Shown: positions 11,893-27,900, counted from the first letter of the stretch. The stretch: DNA of 64,000 bases from Mytilus edulis (GCF_963676685.1 NC_092347.1:89902592-89966591); one strand, 5' to 3'. The notes: generated from the letters alone by a model not told the origin. Numbers and translations: made by a program.

Positions 11893-12779
11893 CTGGACAA
11901 GAGAGAGCATATTTTGTGCAAAAAAGTAGAAATAGATAATGAAATCATCTTACGAGAGGAAATGTTATAAATAGCATGTGGGACATCCTCAAAGGGGCAA
12001 AACATAGTATGCAACATTATGGCAATCTGTGCAGAGGTATAAAATGTCAATGGTTGTATCTGTAGAAAATATTACATGACAAGATCTGTATAAGGTTATT
12101 GATAGGTAATAAATTATGAGATCATTTAGAAACTCAGTGGGTTAAATAATAGTTATCAAAGGTACCAGGATTATAATTACTCACACAAACATAAAAAGCG
12201 TGCACTTACAGTAGTGTCTTTGAATCCTTTCTCAAACCATCAACACAATTACAAAGAAAAAACAGAAAACAACCAAAAGAAAATTAACAGCACATAAAAC
12301 ACTGAATAGAAAACAAAAAAATTAGCAAAACAAAGGATGATCTCAAGTTCTCCGGAAAGGTAACCACATCCTATATACAATTTATATAAACTATCTATTT
12401 CAATTGAATTTAAACAACGAATTGTTATTTCTAACTTTACATAGAGAGCTTTAAGAAGCACTAGAGAGAATAAAAAATCGCATTTAACAAAAAGGTCAAT
12501 TAAACATCAAATGAAACACGTAGCATTCCTCAACGTGTAGGTATGTTTAGTCTCTTGTGTTTGTGAGTACGAACCGATTTTGACATGCAAAGTGGTGATA
12601 CGGGACACATATTTATTTATTTGAATAATGGTACAAAGACACATCGTCTGATATTGCTTCAACCAGAGTTTTATTTGTCGAGTTAATTGATCTATAAACT
12701 CTTATTAATTTTTGTTAATAGGTTTTGTCCTTTATTAATGTTCTCCGTCCCCTATAGTCGAATATTTTTTGTAGTTCTA

Positions 12780-12965
12780 ATAAAAAGTGAAATCACAAAA
12801 ATACTGAACTCCGAGCAAAATTCAAAACGAAAAGTTCCTAATCAAATTGCAAAATCAAAAGCTCAAACACATCAAACGAATCGATAACAACTGTCACATT
12901 CCTGATTTAGTATAGGCATTTTCTTATGTAAACATTGGTGGACTGAACCTAGTTTTATAGCTAAC
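12780..12965 (+). repeat. interspersed repeat ('aaaattcaaaacggaaagtc' family)
   Basis: Second full copy of the family described at 1590. Confidence 0.7.
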
Positions 12966-12989
12966 TAAAGCGCTCATTTGTATGACAGT

Positions 12990-14790
12990 CGCATCAAATT
13001 TCATTTTACTGATAACATTGTGTGAACAAAACAAACAGACATAATAGGTAAAAGACAATAACAATCTAAACCAAGGAGTAAACAAAGACTCACAAAAACA
13101 AAGGATATTTACATCAAAAGTTATAAATAATAATTAAGAAACAACACGAACTCCACTAAAAATGTCAAAATAGAGTTACAGCAATCAACATTGTTTTTTA
13201 ATCTCCATTACTTATAAAACAAACAAAAATGTAACAAAAAAGCAAAAAAAGTATTATAGACAAAGCACATAAGCAAAACTGAAAGACAAAAATAAAAAAA
13301 TTACCATAGAACAATAACACAATGACGAGATGTATAAGTAAAAATCTCGTCAAATGGATATCACAAAAAAAATCAGACTAAACAGTAAAAGTAATATTCA
13401 TAAAAACAAATAAAAGAATAATATAACACGTTATTAAGATGATAAACAACTTTATTCCCATAATCTATACTTCAAGCTATCAACAAGGTCCGCGTTGGTA
13501 TTTTTCAATATACTTGTAAAATTTCAAATAAAATAATTTCTAAGCACAAACGAACCAAATATTTGTAGAGCCATTCATTCCTACTTGTATTTATCAATTG
13601 ATTCTAGTTTGTTTAGTAAGAAAAGTAGAATTTTATAGAATATATATCAATGCAGGATGTTACGTCCTACGTTAATATATATCTGCTTACTTGACCTAAG
13701 TGCAAAAGTTTAATGCTTGAAACAAATATGAAAAAAAACAAGGAACATATCAAACAGTAATAATTGGATTTGTGTCTTGTGGATAAATGTTAAATGTTAT
13801 TTATCTGATTTAATAACTTTGACAAATGATTTTGACTATTTGATTTTATCAACGTCACTTGTCATATAATAAATAATACTGTTTAACTTCAAGATTTAAC
13901 AAGTTTTAAAAGCGGGAGGTTTGGCTAGCCAAAAAAACAGGTTCAATCATCCATTTTTTCTTAAAATGTCCTGTACCAAGTCAGGAAAATGGCCATTGTT
14001 ATACTATAGTTCGTATTACATTTTAGTGTTGTGTCGTAGTTCTCCTCTTATATTTGATGTTTAGTTTGTAACCCGGATTTTATTTTTACTCAATCGATTT
14101 ATGAATTTCGAACAACGGTATACCATTGTTGCCTTTTGTAAGCTGTACAATCAGTACACTCGTCAATCTAACAGACATTTAATATTAGTCACCATTCTTC
14201 AGTTTATTTATCTATACACAGATGTATTAACAAAGCTGTTGTAGCAAACATTTCAATATCAAGTTGTTTTAGTAAATCTTGATATGTGAAAACAGGTTTT
14301 GAAGTACCTAAGATTAGTTTAAGGTCTCTATTCTCAATCAGATAAAAAAAAAACATATATTATATGACATATCATAATAAACAAATAAACAAACAATAGT
14401 CCAATAAAAAAAATTTTAATGTTATGCTTTTGGTGACCTTTCTCATTGTTTGTGTTTAAAATTAAATTAAAATTTATATTAAGGATACTTGAACAATTAA
14501 TAAGTAGTGGTTTAAATAGATTGAATAGTGTGAATAAAAGATTGTAAGATAGTATTTATAACGTTTATCAGAATAATATCTCAAATTTAATTCATTATCA
14601 ATCAGCAATCAGCAAAAGCTTCAATTATCATAGTAAACATAGTTTTAAGTTCATCAATTTTTAAATGTACATGATGCTAAATGTTATTCCTTTTTTTTGT
14701 TGTTATATAACTCATAACATATCAATGTATTTATACAACCTAAAGATTACGTGTTTTTCATATTCACTCTCATAATATCTAAGAAATGGT
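12990..14790. other. AT-rich spacer, no gene seen
   Basis: Poly-A-rich and AT-rich sequence with no frame over about 60 codons and no recognised family apart from faint repeat debris. Confidence 0.5.
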
Positions 14791-14797
14791 AAATAAA

Positions 14798-14895
14798 CTC
14801 ATCATAGATACCAGGACTAAATTTTATATATACGCCACACGCGCGTTTCGTCTACAAAAGACTCATCAGTGACGCTCGAACCCAAAAAAGTTAGT
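14798..14895 (-). repeat. CGCG-core mussel repeat copy
   Basis: Reverse, truncated: 'catagataccaggactaa' to 'gacgctcgaacccaaaa', same subfamily as 10070 and 16900. Confidence 0.75.
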
Positions 14896-15354
14896 AATTG
14901 ACACCGTTGTGTTGCTTATTGAACATCCAGTGATTAGTTGCATTATGTGATGTCACAATCGAGGACACTAAGACGGAATTATGGTCATGACGATATGGAG
15001 ATATCAGTGATCATAATGTGACACATATATTCCATAACGGTCAATCAGCTCTTGCTGGCAATTTGTTTTCTCTCATTTTTGTCAGCTGGATTTTGTGGGA
15101 AATTTGATCTCAATTTCGAGACCCATTTTGCCATGAAATCTTCACTGACGGGAAGAAGTTTACATGTACATATTTTTTTTTTTTATCTTTTTGTGATTGT
15201 TGGTGCCAAATATTTCTAGAAATATTCGAATTCTGATCATTCCTATATTTCCCAAGATCCGTCACTGTTGGAGAGTATAAATGTAATTGCTATTAATTAT
15301 TTCCAATATTTTAAAGGTTGCCATTATAGTGAAACGTGTACTTTATGCCACACA

Positions 15355-15745
15355 AACATATAAAAGAGGGACGAAAGATACCAAAGGGACAGTATATATA
15401 TAAAAGGCATGCTCTTCTAGCTGTGTATTTGAAGTACTTTTTCAAACACCTTCCATCATATTAATCAGTGACCAGTAGCTATATACAACTATATATACTT
15501 TACTTGAATAAACGTTGAAATAATTTCTACATTTTCTTAAGTGCATTGAAAATATACAAAGGATACCAACGGAAAATAAAAAGCTCATAACTAAAATAAA
15601 GAGAAACTGACAACATGGCAAAAACAAGGGAATACAACGAAAAGACAAACAAAGTCCACAAAGCACGCTACAGAAATCTAAAGATTGAGTTATATCAAAC
15701 CAATTATAAACTGGTGGTAACCCCTCAGACTGGTAATCCAATAGG
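15355..15745 (+). repeat. interspersed repeat ('gagggacgaaagatacc' family)
   Basis: Copy interrupted by about 150 bp of other sequence. A 110-codon minus-strand frame (15442-15774) comes from this repeat and is not called as a gene. Confidence 0.6.
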
Positions 15746-16894
15746 GTAAATAGATCCTGCTTCATTAGCAGCATATATCATGCTGCCCATGGTAAGGACT
15801 TGTTCAGTGATAAGTCTTTTTCGGTACTGCCACAATTCAAGACAAAGAAGACAGGATTGTGATTACAATTCGAACCATATCCTTGGACATCTGTGACACA
15901 GAAGTTCCATAACGATCAACCAGTCCATGTCAGTCAATCAATTAGGGTTGGGGGTTGTAATTATACTATTGACGAAATATAATTTCAACTTACTAGTTGG
16001 AACCCTTCAACAGTAATCCTCAATCAAGGAAACCATGAAAGGAAACTCGAGCTCTAGAATATCTTATCAACCGGCGATATGTGTAGGCAATGTTCGAGTT
16101 TTGCTAATAGAAATTGGAAGTTCCCTTTTGAAAAGCTAAAACCATCACTTTTGTAAAAATGTTTTATTCTCAACTGACATTGTCCATTTCTATATGTAAA
16201 AAAAAATAGGAAGCAGACCGAACTGTATCTGTGATATCATTCATGTCAGGTTATTGTCACAAGACTATGTTTTACCCAGTGAAAAGACAACATTTATAAA
16301 CACGAGTTTGAAGTAAAAGGATAGTACAAGCTTCTTTTCGTTTTTCCTTAGAAGCTAGAGTATGAAGTCTGTCTCAAACGAGTATAGGAATATGTCAGCA
16401 AGAAGAACCCAGTTGGTTCCCATATGAATGCCGATTTTATGCTACAAAATCATGTTGCCATTAAAAAAAATCAAATTTTTTGATGATTTCAATTTAAGAA
16501 ATTGTTTTTTTTTTTATCTGAGTATGTTTTTGTTTTCAAAATATGATGTATCCCTTTCTGTAACAAGACACTTATATTTTTTATGAATCTGAATGAAGTT
16601 AATCTGTTTTTATGTGTTTCAATTCAGACACCCTGCAGAATGTAAAATAAGAATCAATATATAATAATGTTGTTTTGTAATGTATAAGAAATTACATCTA
16701 GCATGCAGCTGTCATTCATTCATACTAAATTAGTCAGTACTTTTTTGTGCTGACATATAAGAAAGAAGATGTGGTATGATTGCCAATGAGACAACTATCC
16801 ACAAAAGACCAAAATGACACAGACATTAACAACTATAGGTCACCATGTGGCCTTCAACAATGAGCAAAGCCCATACCGCATGAATTGTCATTGA

Positions 16895-17160
16895 TATGGT
16901 TATATTTATAAATTTACTGTTTACAATTTTTTTAATTTTTTGAAATACTAAGGCTTTTCTACCTCAGGCATAGATTACTTTAGCTGTATTTGGCAAAACT
17001 TTTAGGAATTTTGGTCCTCAATGCTCTTCAACTTCGTAATTTATTTGGCCTTTTTAACTTTTTTGGATTCGAGCGTCACTGATGAGTCTTTTGTAGACGA
17101 AACGCGCGTCTGGCGTATATACTAAATTTAGTCCTGGTATCTATGATGAGTTTATTTACA
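16895..17160 (+). repeat. CGCG-core mussel repeat copy
   Basis: Forward copy closely matching 10070-10312. A further fragment in reverse opens the window at about 1-55. Confidence 0.75.
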
Positions 17161-18359
17161 CATGCTTCACTAACAAGACAAACATGACTATTTGTTTTAA
17201 TTTATTCTAAATAATCTATAAAAATCAACGACTTACAAAATAACAACAATATAATTAGACCCTGCAATTAGTCATAAATTATACTGCTTTATACATAATA
17301 TTGTTCATGCTTATAGAATGTAGAAGATAATATGGCACCATTTTATTCAAAGGTGTAAATCTGATTTAATCAAAGTTATTACCACACAAATAAGTGTATA
17401 TTTTGTTCAATACACTTGTGTTTTCCCTCTGATCTTATTATCTCTCCTTGATTATAGTGAAGACCTATCACTTCCTTTTAAAGGTGTAAACTGGTCTAAC
17501 AAGTGCCATGCTTTGTAAGAAGCAGGCAATTTTGGAGAAAAAAAATCAAAACATGATCGGAAAAATACCAGACCTATCTAACCATTCTATTTTGTAGTAA
17601 ACATCATTCTGAGTTATCAATGGTGTTTTGTTTCTTTTCTGCTTGTCTGGTAATTGGAGAAATCTGTAGATTAATTTGGAAGGAATTAAATTGATCGTTC
17701 TAAGACTAAAGTAATACCTGTCCAACATGTTAAGTTGCTTATCTATTGATAAATGGGACTTTATACATGGTAATGATTTTCCCCATTTTAATTAAATAAA
17801 ATGCCCATATTTTACATTTTAATAGAAGAAGATACTAATTAAACATATACAGAAAATATTGATTTTTATCATGGTAATAGCATAATTATGAGGTAAAAGT
17901 CGTTTTAACGTCATGCAGTGAGTCCTACTGATTAAAATAAAGGAATGTACCAATAGTATAAACATATACAACATACAAATATAAATTATCCAGCAATTTT
18001 TCACATGTTTTTTCTTCAATAAAAGTCATATATAATATTAAATAAATTTATAAAATATATTTCTAGAATGTTATAAAATTTAATTCTCATAACTTGCGTA
18101 AAAATTCTAGTCTTCTCCTAAATTGGAGTTATAGAAGACACAATCATAATGATATAATCATTACATCTGCATCTGATATATTGTTTTTAAATGACTGGCA
18201 TATCCAAATTCGGATTTGTTGGTTAAAGGTTCATACAGATATATGTATCAGATACCATTATGCAATATATTATTGCGAGACTCGCCTGTAGTCATATCAT
18301 AAACATTAATAAAAATATAATTCCTGAATTAATGGTACATCAATTAACAACACAATTGA

Positions 18360-18629
18360 TTTATTTTTACAAAATACTCAAAACACAAGAACTTTCCCCT
18401 TACAATAGGACCATTCATTGTATAGTTTAAGATTTAAAATATAAAATATCTCAAAGAACTTATCCTTTACAAGAGGACCATTCATTATATAGCTTAACAT
18501 TCAAAACATAAAATATCTTCAAGAACTTTCCCCTTACAACAGGACAATTCATTACATAGCTTAATATTCAATATGTTCTACTTCCTGATTAATAGCATTA
18601 AACAACCTTTTTGTTCAGTAAATTATATA
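18360..18629 (-). other. 3' UTR of the SLC27A-like gene with tandem repeat and poly(A) signal
   Basis: Three imperfect copies of about 60-80 bp occupy roughly 18380-18565, each with a variant of 'gaactttccccttacaa' followed by 'ggaccattcatt'. An AATAAA on the minus strand (18360-18365) is a plausible polyadenylation signal. The UTR extent is inferred. Confidence 0.45.
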
Positions 18630-18940
18630 TCAAAGTCTTGATTTGAGCACACTTCCAAAACTGCTTGCATCTAATGGGACGTAAGTCTTAGCATCATTTG
18701 ACAAATAATACAGAGGATCAGATATGATACTGGGGTCATATCCTTCCTTGACAAGGTCAACCTTGTGTTGTTTAAAGGTCACTGTGACTCTTGTTTGTTC
18801 CTCCAATCGTAGAAACAATGGTCTGGCATAACTGGGTAGATTTTTGAAACAATGATCATGAATTTGTTTCAGTCTTTCTTTGGTTAACTTCTCACTTTCA
18901 TTTAAATGCAATGCTGCCATTCCTGCTCTTCCATCATGAC
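18630..18940 (-). CDS. SLC27A-like exon 10 and stop
   Basis: Residues 523-625 and TAA. Includes [11 protein letters not shown] and [15 protein letters not shown], the standard C-terminal end of the family. Confidence 0.95.
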
Positions 18941-21900
18941 CTACAAAATAAATCTTGATTTTAAAAATAAGCCTATATGTCTGATCTATTTCAGTAAAGT
19001 TAGATAGTCACACAGTTTTCCAAGTAGTAACAAAGTGATTTTGTGTATTGAGGTCACCAGAGTAAAATAAGACTTCAACTTAAGTCATCGACTGACCTCC
19101 ATAACTGACCTCAATGAGGCATCCCAATAACTGACCTTCATGAGGCACCTCTGTTAGTGACTGATGAATCCAAATAACTGACAACAATAACTTAGATCAC
19201 CAACTGACCTCATTAACTGACCATAATAGCTGACCTCAATGATGAACCTCAGTTTTTTTTTTTACTTCAATGACACATGTAAGTATTTGACCTCAATGAC
19301 AAAATCAAATACAGACCACAGTTATCAACATGAAAAACTGATCAAAGTAAACAATCTCAATAACTAACATCAAGAATGGACCTCAACAACTGGACATAAA
19401 CAACATAAATGATCCACATTAAAATTCACCATCAATTGCCATAATATTGAGCTTAGAATTTACACGAATCTCCTCCGCTTAGTTGCTTACATGTTACCAT
19501 TTCCTCTAGTTAGACTCCAATCCTAGGTATTCATTTATCATTTTGGATATATTTTTACAATTTCTGCACTTATCAAGGTTAATATTTAGTAATTTATAGC
19601 TATGTTCTTGACAGATTTACCTCAATATAAAAATAAGAAGGGGGCGTTTGATTGCCAAGGAGACAACTCCCCATCAGAAACTAAATGAATTGAAAGGTTA
19701 GCAACTATTGGTCACTGTACAGCTTAAACAATGAGCAAGCTATTGAGGGCAACATTTGATCTACTATCTGTAGTTAATAAAGTGGCATATGGTATAGATA
19801 GACAATAATTATAAAAACTGATTCAACCATATCACATTACGAGTTTGTAGTATTGTATGTGACTGTCAATTAAGTGAGAGGTTAGATAGCAGTTTAAATT
19901 AGGTTTAATCCAACATTTAATACATAAGCAAATGCCTGTACCCTGCAAGGAAAATGACAGTTGTTTTCCATGTGTTTGGTGTGTTTGAGCTTCTATTTGG
20001 CTTTCCTTGGAGTTTGTGTTTTTTGTTTTTTATTGTACAAAATCAGGCTATATTGTTTGTTTGTGGGTTTTTTTCATAGGAGTTACTAGTTGGTTTGTAT
20101 GGTCTGTTATAACATATGTATTTTTGACTACTGTATTCCATTTTGTGTATTATCATTATGCATTTAACCCTGAACTTATCAATTTATGACATCAGAATAA
20201 CTGACAGTTACCTGGAACAGTTACACCATAAACATTAGCATCATGAACGAAGTCCATGGAAGTTAAAATATTGGCTACTTCATTAGTGGACACGTTCTCT
20301 CCTTTCCATCTGAAATGTAAAACATAAACTGAAGAAGGATTGAAAAACCATGTACTCTATTTACAGATTTAAGAAACTGACCAGGGTAAAATAATTCCCT
20401 CCCCCCCCCCTTTAAAATTTTGATTTTTTTTTAGCACAAAAAAAAATTAATCCTGAAAAATGAAGGGGCATCAAAATAACCTAGCAAACTTTTATTATTT
20501 GACATCTACTGTCTTATAATATAAATGGATTTTGTGCAAAAACTAAAGCCAAATCTGTGTTGAAGACTGTACCTTGACCAATAATGGTTTACTTTTATAA
20601 ATTGTGACTTTGATGGAGAGTTGTCTCATTGACATACATACCACATCTTCCTATATCTAAATTAAATCAATATTTACTGGATACAGATCATGTATCACTT
20701 ACAACTTATCTACTTGGTGTTAAAACAGACATTGACATCTTTGCTTGTAACAAAGTACCTGAATGTATCCCCCACTCTGTCTTGAAAGTAAATAAAGTAA
20801 TCTTTGTCCATGTACATCAAATCACCAAAGTTAAAGAATGAGTCACCGTCTTTGAACACATTTCTCAGGACTTTCTTCTCATTCACTTCTTGAGGACCTT
20901 TGTAAAATTTATCTTTATAATATTCTGGTATTCCTGCTATAAACAATCCTGGTTCACCTAGTAAAAAATATATATATATATATATACCTTGTCAATACAA
21001 ATAATAAATATAAAATAGCCATCTGGGAAATACTTAATATAAAATGTTCATATATAATATCTAAATCATCATAATTATGTTCGACACAACATCTACTCAT
21101 TCCAGTAACTGAATATTTGGATAATGGCATGTCAACAGTCAAAACAAAATATTGTCACAAAATATCTTGGGAGTTTGTCATATCAGCAAAAAAAACCAAC
21201 ACAAAACCCTGTATTACAATCACTTGCTTTATGACATGTCAAAAGACAAGGCAACAAATAACCTGCACCACAATATTTGGATTATGATACCTCAAAAGAC
21301 AAAACAAGACAAAAAATTGTAACCAATTTTGGCTCATTGAAGACTCATTGGTGGCCTTGGGCTGTTTGTACTGTTTGGTTGGGTTGTTGTCTTTTTGACA
21401 CATTCCCTGTTTCAATTCTCAATTTTATAATAACATGTCAACAGACATAAATCCAAACAATACAATGTCACACAATAATTTGCTCTATTATTACTCAATG
21501 TGTACTTTTTCAATAAAATTATAGACTATAAGATAACATTTTTTTATTTTTGTTTTGGACAAGATGTTATTGAGTTGTAAAACTTGTGTCTGATCCATTT
21601 GTCATTTTGACAATAAAATATGGGCTGCGTACGATAGAAATCGACCTTATACAAGTGCATGTATAATGCACATGTATAAGACTTTGATAGATTTTGGAAC
21701 TTTCATATACGAACTAAAAGATGAATTATGTTGGTTTTTTTTAGATTTTCTTAAAACAATAAAATTTGAAACAGTTACATATTTTCAATAGTGATTTTTC
21801 CACCCGAAATAGATTAATAAGAGATGTATATGATGTTTTGATATTCATTTGAATAACGTTGATTTCTATCCCACACAGCTCATATTTTTAAAACAAATAT

Positions 21901-24900
21901 TTTCAAAAACTATTTGTACTGGAAACAGACAGTTTCCTGTACTATCTCTATAATTTATTGGCTTTTACGAACTATTTAAAGTTTATTTTCCCCTTGACAC
22001 CCACTACTTTCCTCCACCAGTTAGTGTCTATGGAACAAAAAACTTGATATTGTCCTCATTGCCAGCAAAAAAGTGTATATTATGAGATATCAACAGACAA
22101 AACAACACAATAACATATAACATAATAGCTTGCTTTATGACATGTCAATAGAAAAAGCAAAACCAAATTCTTATAACCAAATACCTTGTTTTGTTACAAG
22201 TCAAAAGGTAGAACAACACAAACCTATATTTGTTTTTTATATGTGAAATTAAAATTCACATTAAACAAAATACAGATTTTGGACTACTATATGTGAGTTA
22301 TGATAATTCTTACCAAATTCTACAGGAAGACATCTGTTATTCTTATCCCTGTATGGAGCATCCTTCAAACGATCATATTTGATAATAGCCATTCCTGAGG
22401 GATGTAGTTTTGACTAAAAAAAAATTGAACAAGAAAAAAGTTTATTAAACTATAAGGGAAAATATTTTCTTGCTGCATTGACGACCCACTGATGGCCTTT
22501 TGGCTGTTATATACTCTTTGGTTGGATGTTGTTTCTTTGACATATTCCCCATTTCCATTCTCAATTTGATGGTATTAAGCTGAATGATCTTTCATACAGA
22601 ACTATAATTACTGAGGTTTGCAGGGTAAAAAGATAACATTAATAACAGTTTGCTTTAAAACAGCATTACACATGCACAGTCTTAACTCACATTCATGTGA
22701 GATCATTATTACTAAATATGAAGAGCATGCAATATAACAGAAACATATGTAAGTAAAGTGTTGCTCATCAAGATAAGCTATGTAATTTTAAGTTAGAACA
22801 TGCATACTTATGTCAGTGTCTAAAATTAATTTTAAAGTCAATTTAAATTCATATTATACATGTATAAGAAAAATGTGACTTTTTGGGTTGCCATAACTAC
22901 TTTGATTCTGATGCCAAAGATTATATGCTTACTGGTTTTTTTTTATTATTTACCTCTAAATTAGAAATATACACAAATAGAAATCCAATTTTCAAGTACA
23001 ATTAGTTTTTTATGGCTGTTAGTCCTTTTAACTTATGAATTAAGATATCCAGTACTAGCTAAGTCTGACTGAAAGTTGTGACAATAAAAAAAAGCTGAAT
23101 GTCAAAAACTCAATAAATCATATTATATACAGAAAGTATGACAGCACAGAACATTCATGTCAGTCAGTTTTATACTGAAAACTACATTTTTTTAAATGGT
23201 TTTTAAACACACAAACATTGAGAACAAGTCTCAATCCAGTACATACTTCACAAAATGATATTTCTATAGTTTGCATATCAATCAAAGATTTGCAATCTGA
23301 TATTTGAAAGCTTTTATAATAGATAAAAACAAAAACCAAAAAACATTGCACGTGAGTTCTGTGTACAAACAATAGTCCTCTATAGTGCATGAAATTACAA
23401 GTTGATGGGGTAATGATTATTCTATTGTCCTATTTGGGTCATACTTACAAGAAGTGGAGAAAGTCTTCCACAAGCACCAACCCTACCATTAACGTTGAAT
23501 GTGGCAGCTGTCCCTTCTGATGCACCAAAAAATTCTACAATTTGAGGTATATTAAATCTATCCCTAAACTTCTCCCATATGTCTTTCCTAAGTCCATTAC
23601 CCAAAGCTACCTTTATCTTATGGACTCTATCTTTTGGATGCTGAAAATAGAAAAAGAAGTTAATTTATGCAATTTTGCAAATATTTTCTGATCAAGTATA
23701 TGAGGTATATGATATTGTGATCATTATCTATCTCCAAAATTTTTGAGACTATGATTACAATAAGAAAATTACTTTAATTGATCTAAATTAACTGCAGACA
23801 CCATATATCACTGACTGTGTTAACCTTAATGCAACAACTAAACAGTTTTTACCACCTGAAAGGAAACAAAAAATATCTTCATCAATCTAAAAACTATGTT
23901 CACTTGTACAAACATACAGTTTGAACTTCAATTTTATCATAAATTAAAAAAAAATTAAAATGGATCTTCTTTAAAACCCTTAATACTGGAAGTATAACAA
24001 ACTATACTGGATACCTTGATACAAAAACTTTCTGATTTTGGGGTCATGCTCAAAGTTATTTACTCTAAAAACTGTACAAAACTACATCAAAACATACCTC
24101 AGGTACAGCTAACAAATATCTACAAAGTTCTCCAATATACTGAATGACTGTGACATTGTGTCTCCTGCAGTCCTCAAAATAATGATGAGCAGAAAATTTT
24201 GTCCGCAGTAACATTGTACTACCTAAAAAGACATGACAGAACTTTACATAAAATCCAGCTGAAGCATTCAATGTCACCATATACCTGGTGATCCATTAGA
24301 AATAGTCAATGGCACAAAATACCTTGGGATTACATTCACTATAAATCTTCACATACAAAGATCAATAATACCAAATATCAGATAAACATCCACAAATCTT
24401 AGCATACAATGTCAAAAATACCAATAATCTCATCAGTCAATTAACATGATTTATACCAAATAGCAGTTTTCAATGGCAATTCACATTGAACAGTCAAAAA
24501 CATTTTAGTATCACCTTTACCATTGTGTGATCTCATCGAACAGTACTAAACACCAAATATCACCTTTAAATTGTATTATCTCATGGAACAACAGTCAAAC
24601 ACCAAATTTCACCCTTATATTGTCTGATCTCATTGAACAACAGTCAAACACCAAATGTCTCCTTTATATTGCCTGATCTCATTTAACAACAGTCAAACAC
24701 CAAATATCACCCTTATATTGTCTGATCTCATTTAATAACAGTCAAACACCAAATTTCACCCTTATATTGTCTGATCTCATTGAACAACAGTCAAACACCA
24801 AATATCGCCCTTATATTGTATGATCTCATTGAACAACAGTCAAACACCAAATATCACCCTTATATTGTCTGATCTCATTGAACAACATTCAAACACCAAA

Positions 24901-27900
24901 TGTCCCCTTTATATTGTCTGATCTCATTGAACAACAGTCAAACACCAAATGTCCCCTTTATATTGTCTGATCTCATTGAACAACAGTCAAACACCAAATA
25001 TCACCCTTATATTGTCTGATCTCATTTAACAAAAGTCAAACACCAAATGTCTCCTTTATATTGCCTGATCTCATTTAACAACAGTCAAACACCAAATATC
25101 ACCCTTATATTGTCTGATCTCATTTAATAACAGTCAAACACCAAATGTCCCCTGTATATTGTCTGATCTCATTTAACAACAGTCAAACACCAAATATCAC
25201 CCTTATATTGTCTGATCTCATTGAACAACAGTCAAACACCAAATATCACCCTTATATTGTCTGATCTCATTGAACAACAGTCAAACACCAAATATCACCC
25301 TTATATTGTATGATCTCATTGAACAATAGTCAAACACCAAATATCACCCTTATATTGTAAGATCTCATTGAACAACAGTCAAACACCAAATATCACCCTT
25401 ATATTGTCTGATCTCATTGAACAACATTCAAACACCAAATGTCCCCTTTATATTGTCTGATCTCATTGAACAACAGTCAAACACCAAATGTCCCCTTTAT
25501 ATTGTCTGATCTCATTGAACAACAGTCAAACACCAAATATCCCCTTTGGATTGTCTGATCTCATTTAACAACAGTCAAACACCAAATATCACCCTTATAT
25601 TGTCTGATCTCATTGAACAACAGTCAAACACCAAATATCACCCTTATATTGTATGATATCATTGAACAACAGTCAAACACCAAATATCACCCTTATATTG
25701 TCTGATCTCATTAAACAACAGTCAAACACCAAATGTCCCCTTTATATTGTCTGATCTCATTTAACAACAGTCAAACACCAAATATCACCCTTATATTGTT
25801 TGATCTCATTTAACAACAGTCATACACCAAATATCACCCTTATATTGTATGATCTCATTGAACAACAGTCAAACACCAAATATCACCCTTATATTGTCTG
25901 ATCTCATTGAACAACATTCAAACATCAAATGTCCCCTTTATATTGTCTGATCTCATTGAACAACAGTCAAACACCAAATGTCCCCTTTATATTGTCTGAT
26001 CTCATTGAACAACAGTCAAACACCAAATATCCCCTTTGGATTGTCTGATCTCATTTAACAACAGTCAAACACCAAATATCACCCTTATATTGTCTGATCT
26101 CATTGAACAACAGTCAAACACCAAATATCACCCTTATATTGTATGATATCATTGAACAACAGTCAAACACCAAATATCACCCTTATATTGTCTGATCTCA
26201 TTAAACAACAGTCAAACACCAAATGTCCCCTTTATATTGTCTGATCTCATTTAACAACAGTCAAACACCAAATATCACCCTTATATTGTTTGATCTCATT
26301 TAACAACAGTCAAACACCAAATATCACCCTCATATTGTCTGATCTCATTGAACAACAGTCAAACACCAAATATCACCCTTGTATTGTCTGATCTCATTTA
26401 ACAACAGTCAAACACCAAATATCACTCTTTCTATTGTCTGATCTCATTGAAAAAAAGGCAAAACAAAATATCCCCTTTATATTGTCTGATCTCATTAAAC
26501 AAAAGTTTAAACAAAATATCCACTTTATATTGTCTGATCTCATTGAACAACAGTCAAACACCAAATATCCCCTTTATATTGCCTGATCTCATTGAACAAC
26601 CATGACAACAGTCAAAACCAAATATCACCCTTATATTGTCTGATCTCAGTAAACAACACAAACACAAACAGTTGTCCTGGATGGAGAGTCATCAGACGTT
26701 GCTCCAGTTACTTCTGGTGTCCCACAGGGAACAGTTCTGGGTCCAGTTCTATTTCTGGTTTACATAAACGACCTACCAAAATATTTGAAATCCAGTAAAC
26801 TCAGACTGTTCACCGACGGCAGCATCATTTACAAAAGCAACAAATCTAAAAAAGATTGTGATAGCCTTCAGGAAGATCTTGATGCTGCTGCAAAGTGGGA
26901 AGAAGACTGGCTGATGGCTTTCCATCCAGACAAATGCAAAGTTCTCACTGCCTCAAACAAGAAAAATACAATTAAACACAACTGCATCCTTCACAGTCAT
27001 ACCCTAGAATCAGTCACCTCCGCTAAATATCTTGGTATAACACTGAAATCTGACTTAAAATAGACCCAGCATACAAACAACATCATTGGCAATGCAGATA
27101 AAAGTCTAGGCTTTCTAAAAAGAAATCTATTAAAAACATCAATCACAAACATTAAGTCTCAGGCATACCTAGCACTTGTCCGACCAAAACTAGAATATGC
27201 TTGTTCAATTTGGAATCCTAATGCTGCTGAACAATGCAATAAACTTGAGATGGTTCAACGTTGGGCAGCTAGGTATGTCTGTTATCGTTATCACAACACC
27301 AGTAGCGTTACAGACATGCTCAATACTTTAAATTGGCCTACCTTACAACAAAACTAGACTTATAATGCTCTATAAAGTTGTTCACCCGATGATATTGTCG
27401 CCGTACCATCAGATTTACTCATACCAACTGACAATAGAACCTGACAATAAATTCATCCACAAACTAACAGACACTTACTGACATTTAAAGACTGTTACAA
27501 ATATTCATTTTTTCCGTTTACTATTACACAATGGAATGTACTACCTCCAAAGGTAGTACTTTCTCCGACCTTAAATTGTTATGTAAATAGTTTTAACCAC
27601 ATGTCATGTTAGTATCTGTTTATTTTTGACACTACTCTTTTGTAAATATTTATTAATTATTATCCTAAGCATGCGCAGCAGTTAGTAATCATCAAAAATC
27701 TGATGGATAACTGGATACCATAAGAAGAAGAAAAACAGTCAAAACCAAATAACTGCTTTCTATTGTCTGATCTCATTGAACAACAGTCAAACACCAAATA
27801 TCCCCTTTTTATTGTCTGATCTCATTGAACAACAGTCAAACACCAAATATCCCCTTTGTATTGTCTGATCTCATTGAACAACAGTCAAACACCAAATCTC

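Noticed and set aside
15442..15774. 110-codon hydrophobic minus-strand frame
   Set aside because: It overlaps an interspersed repeat also present at 6260-6420.
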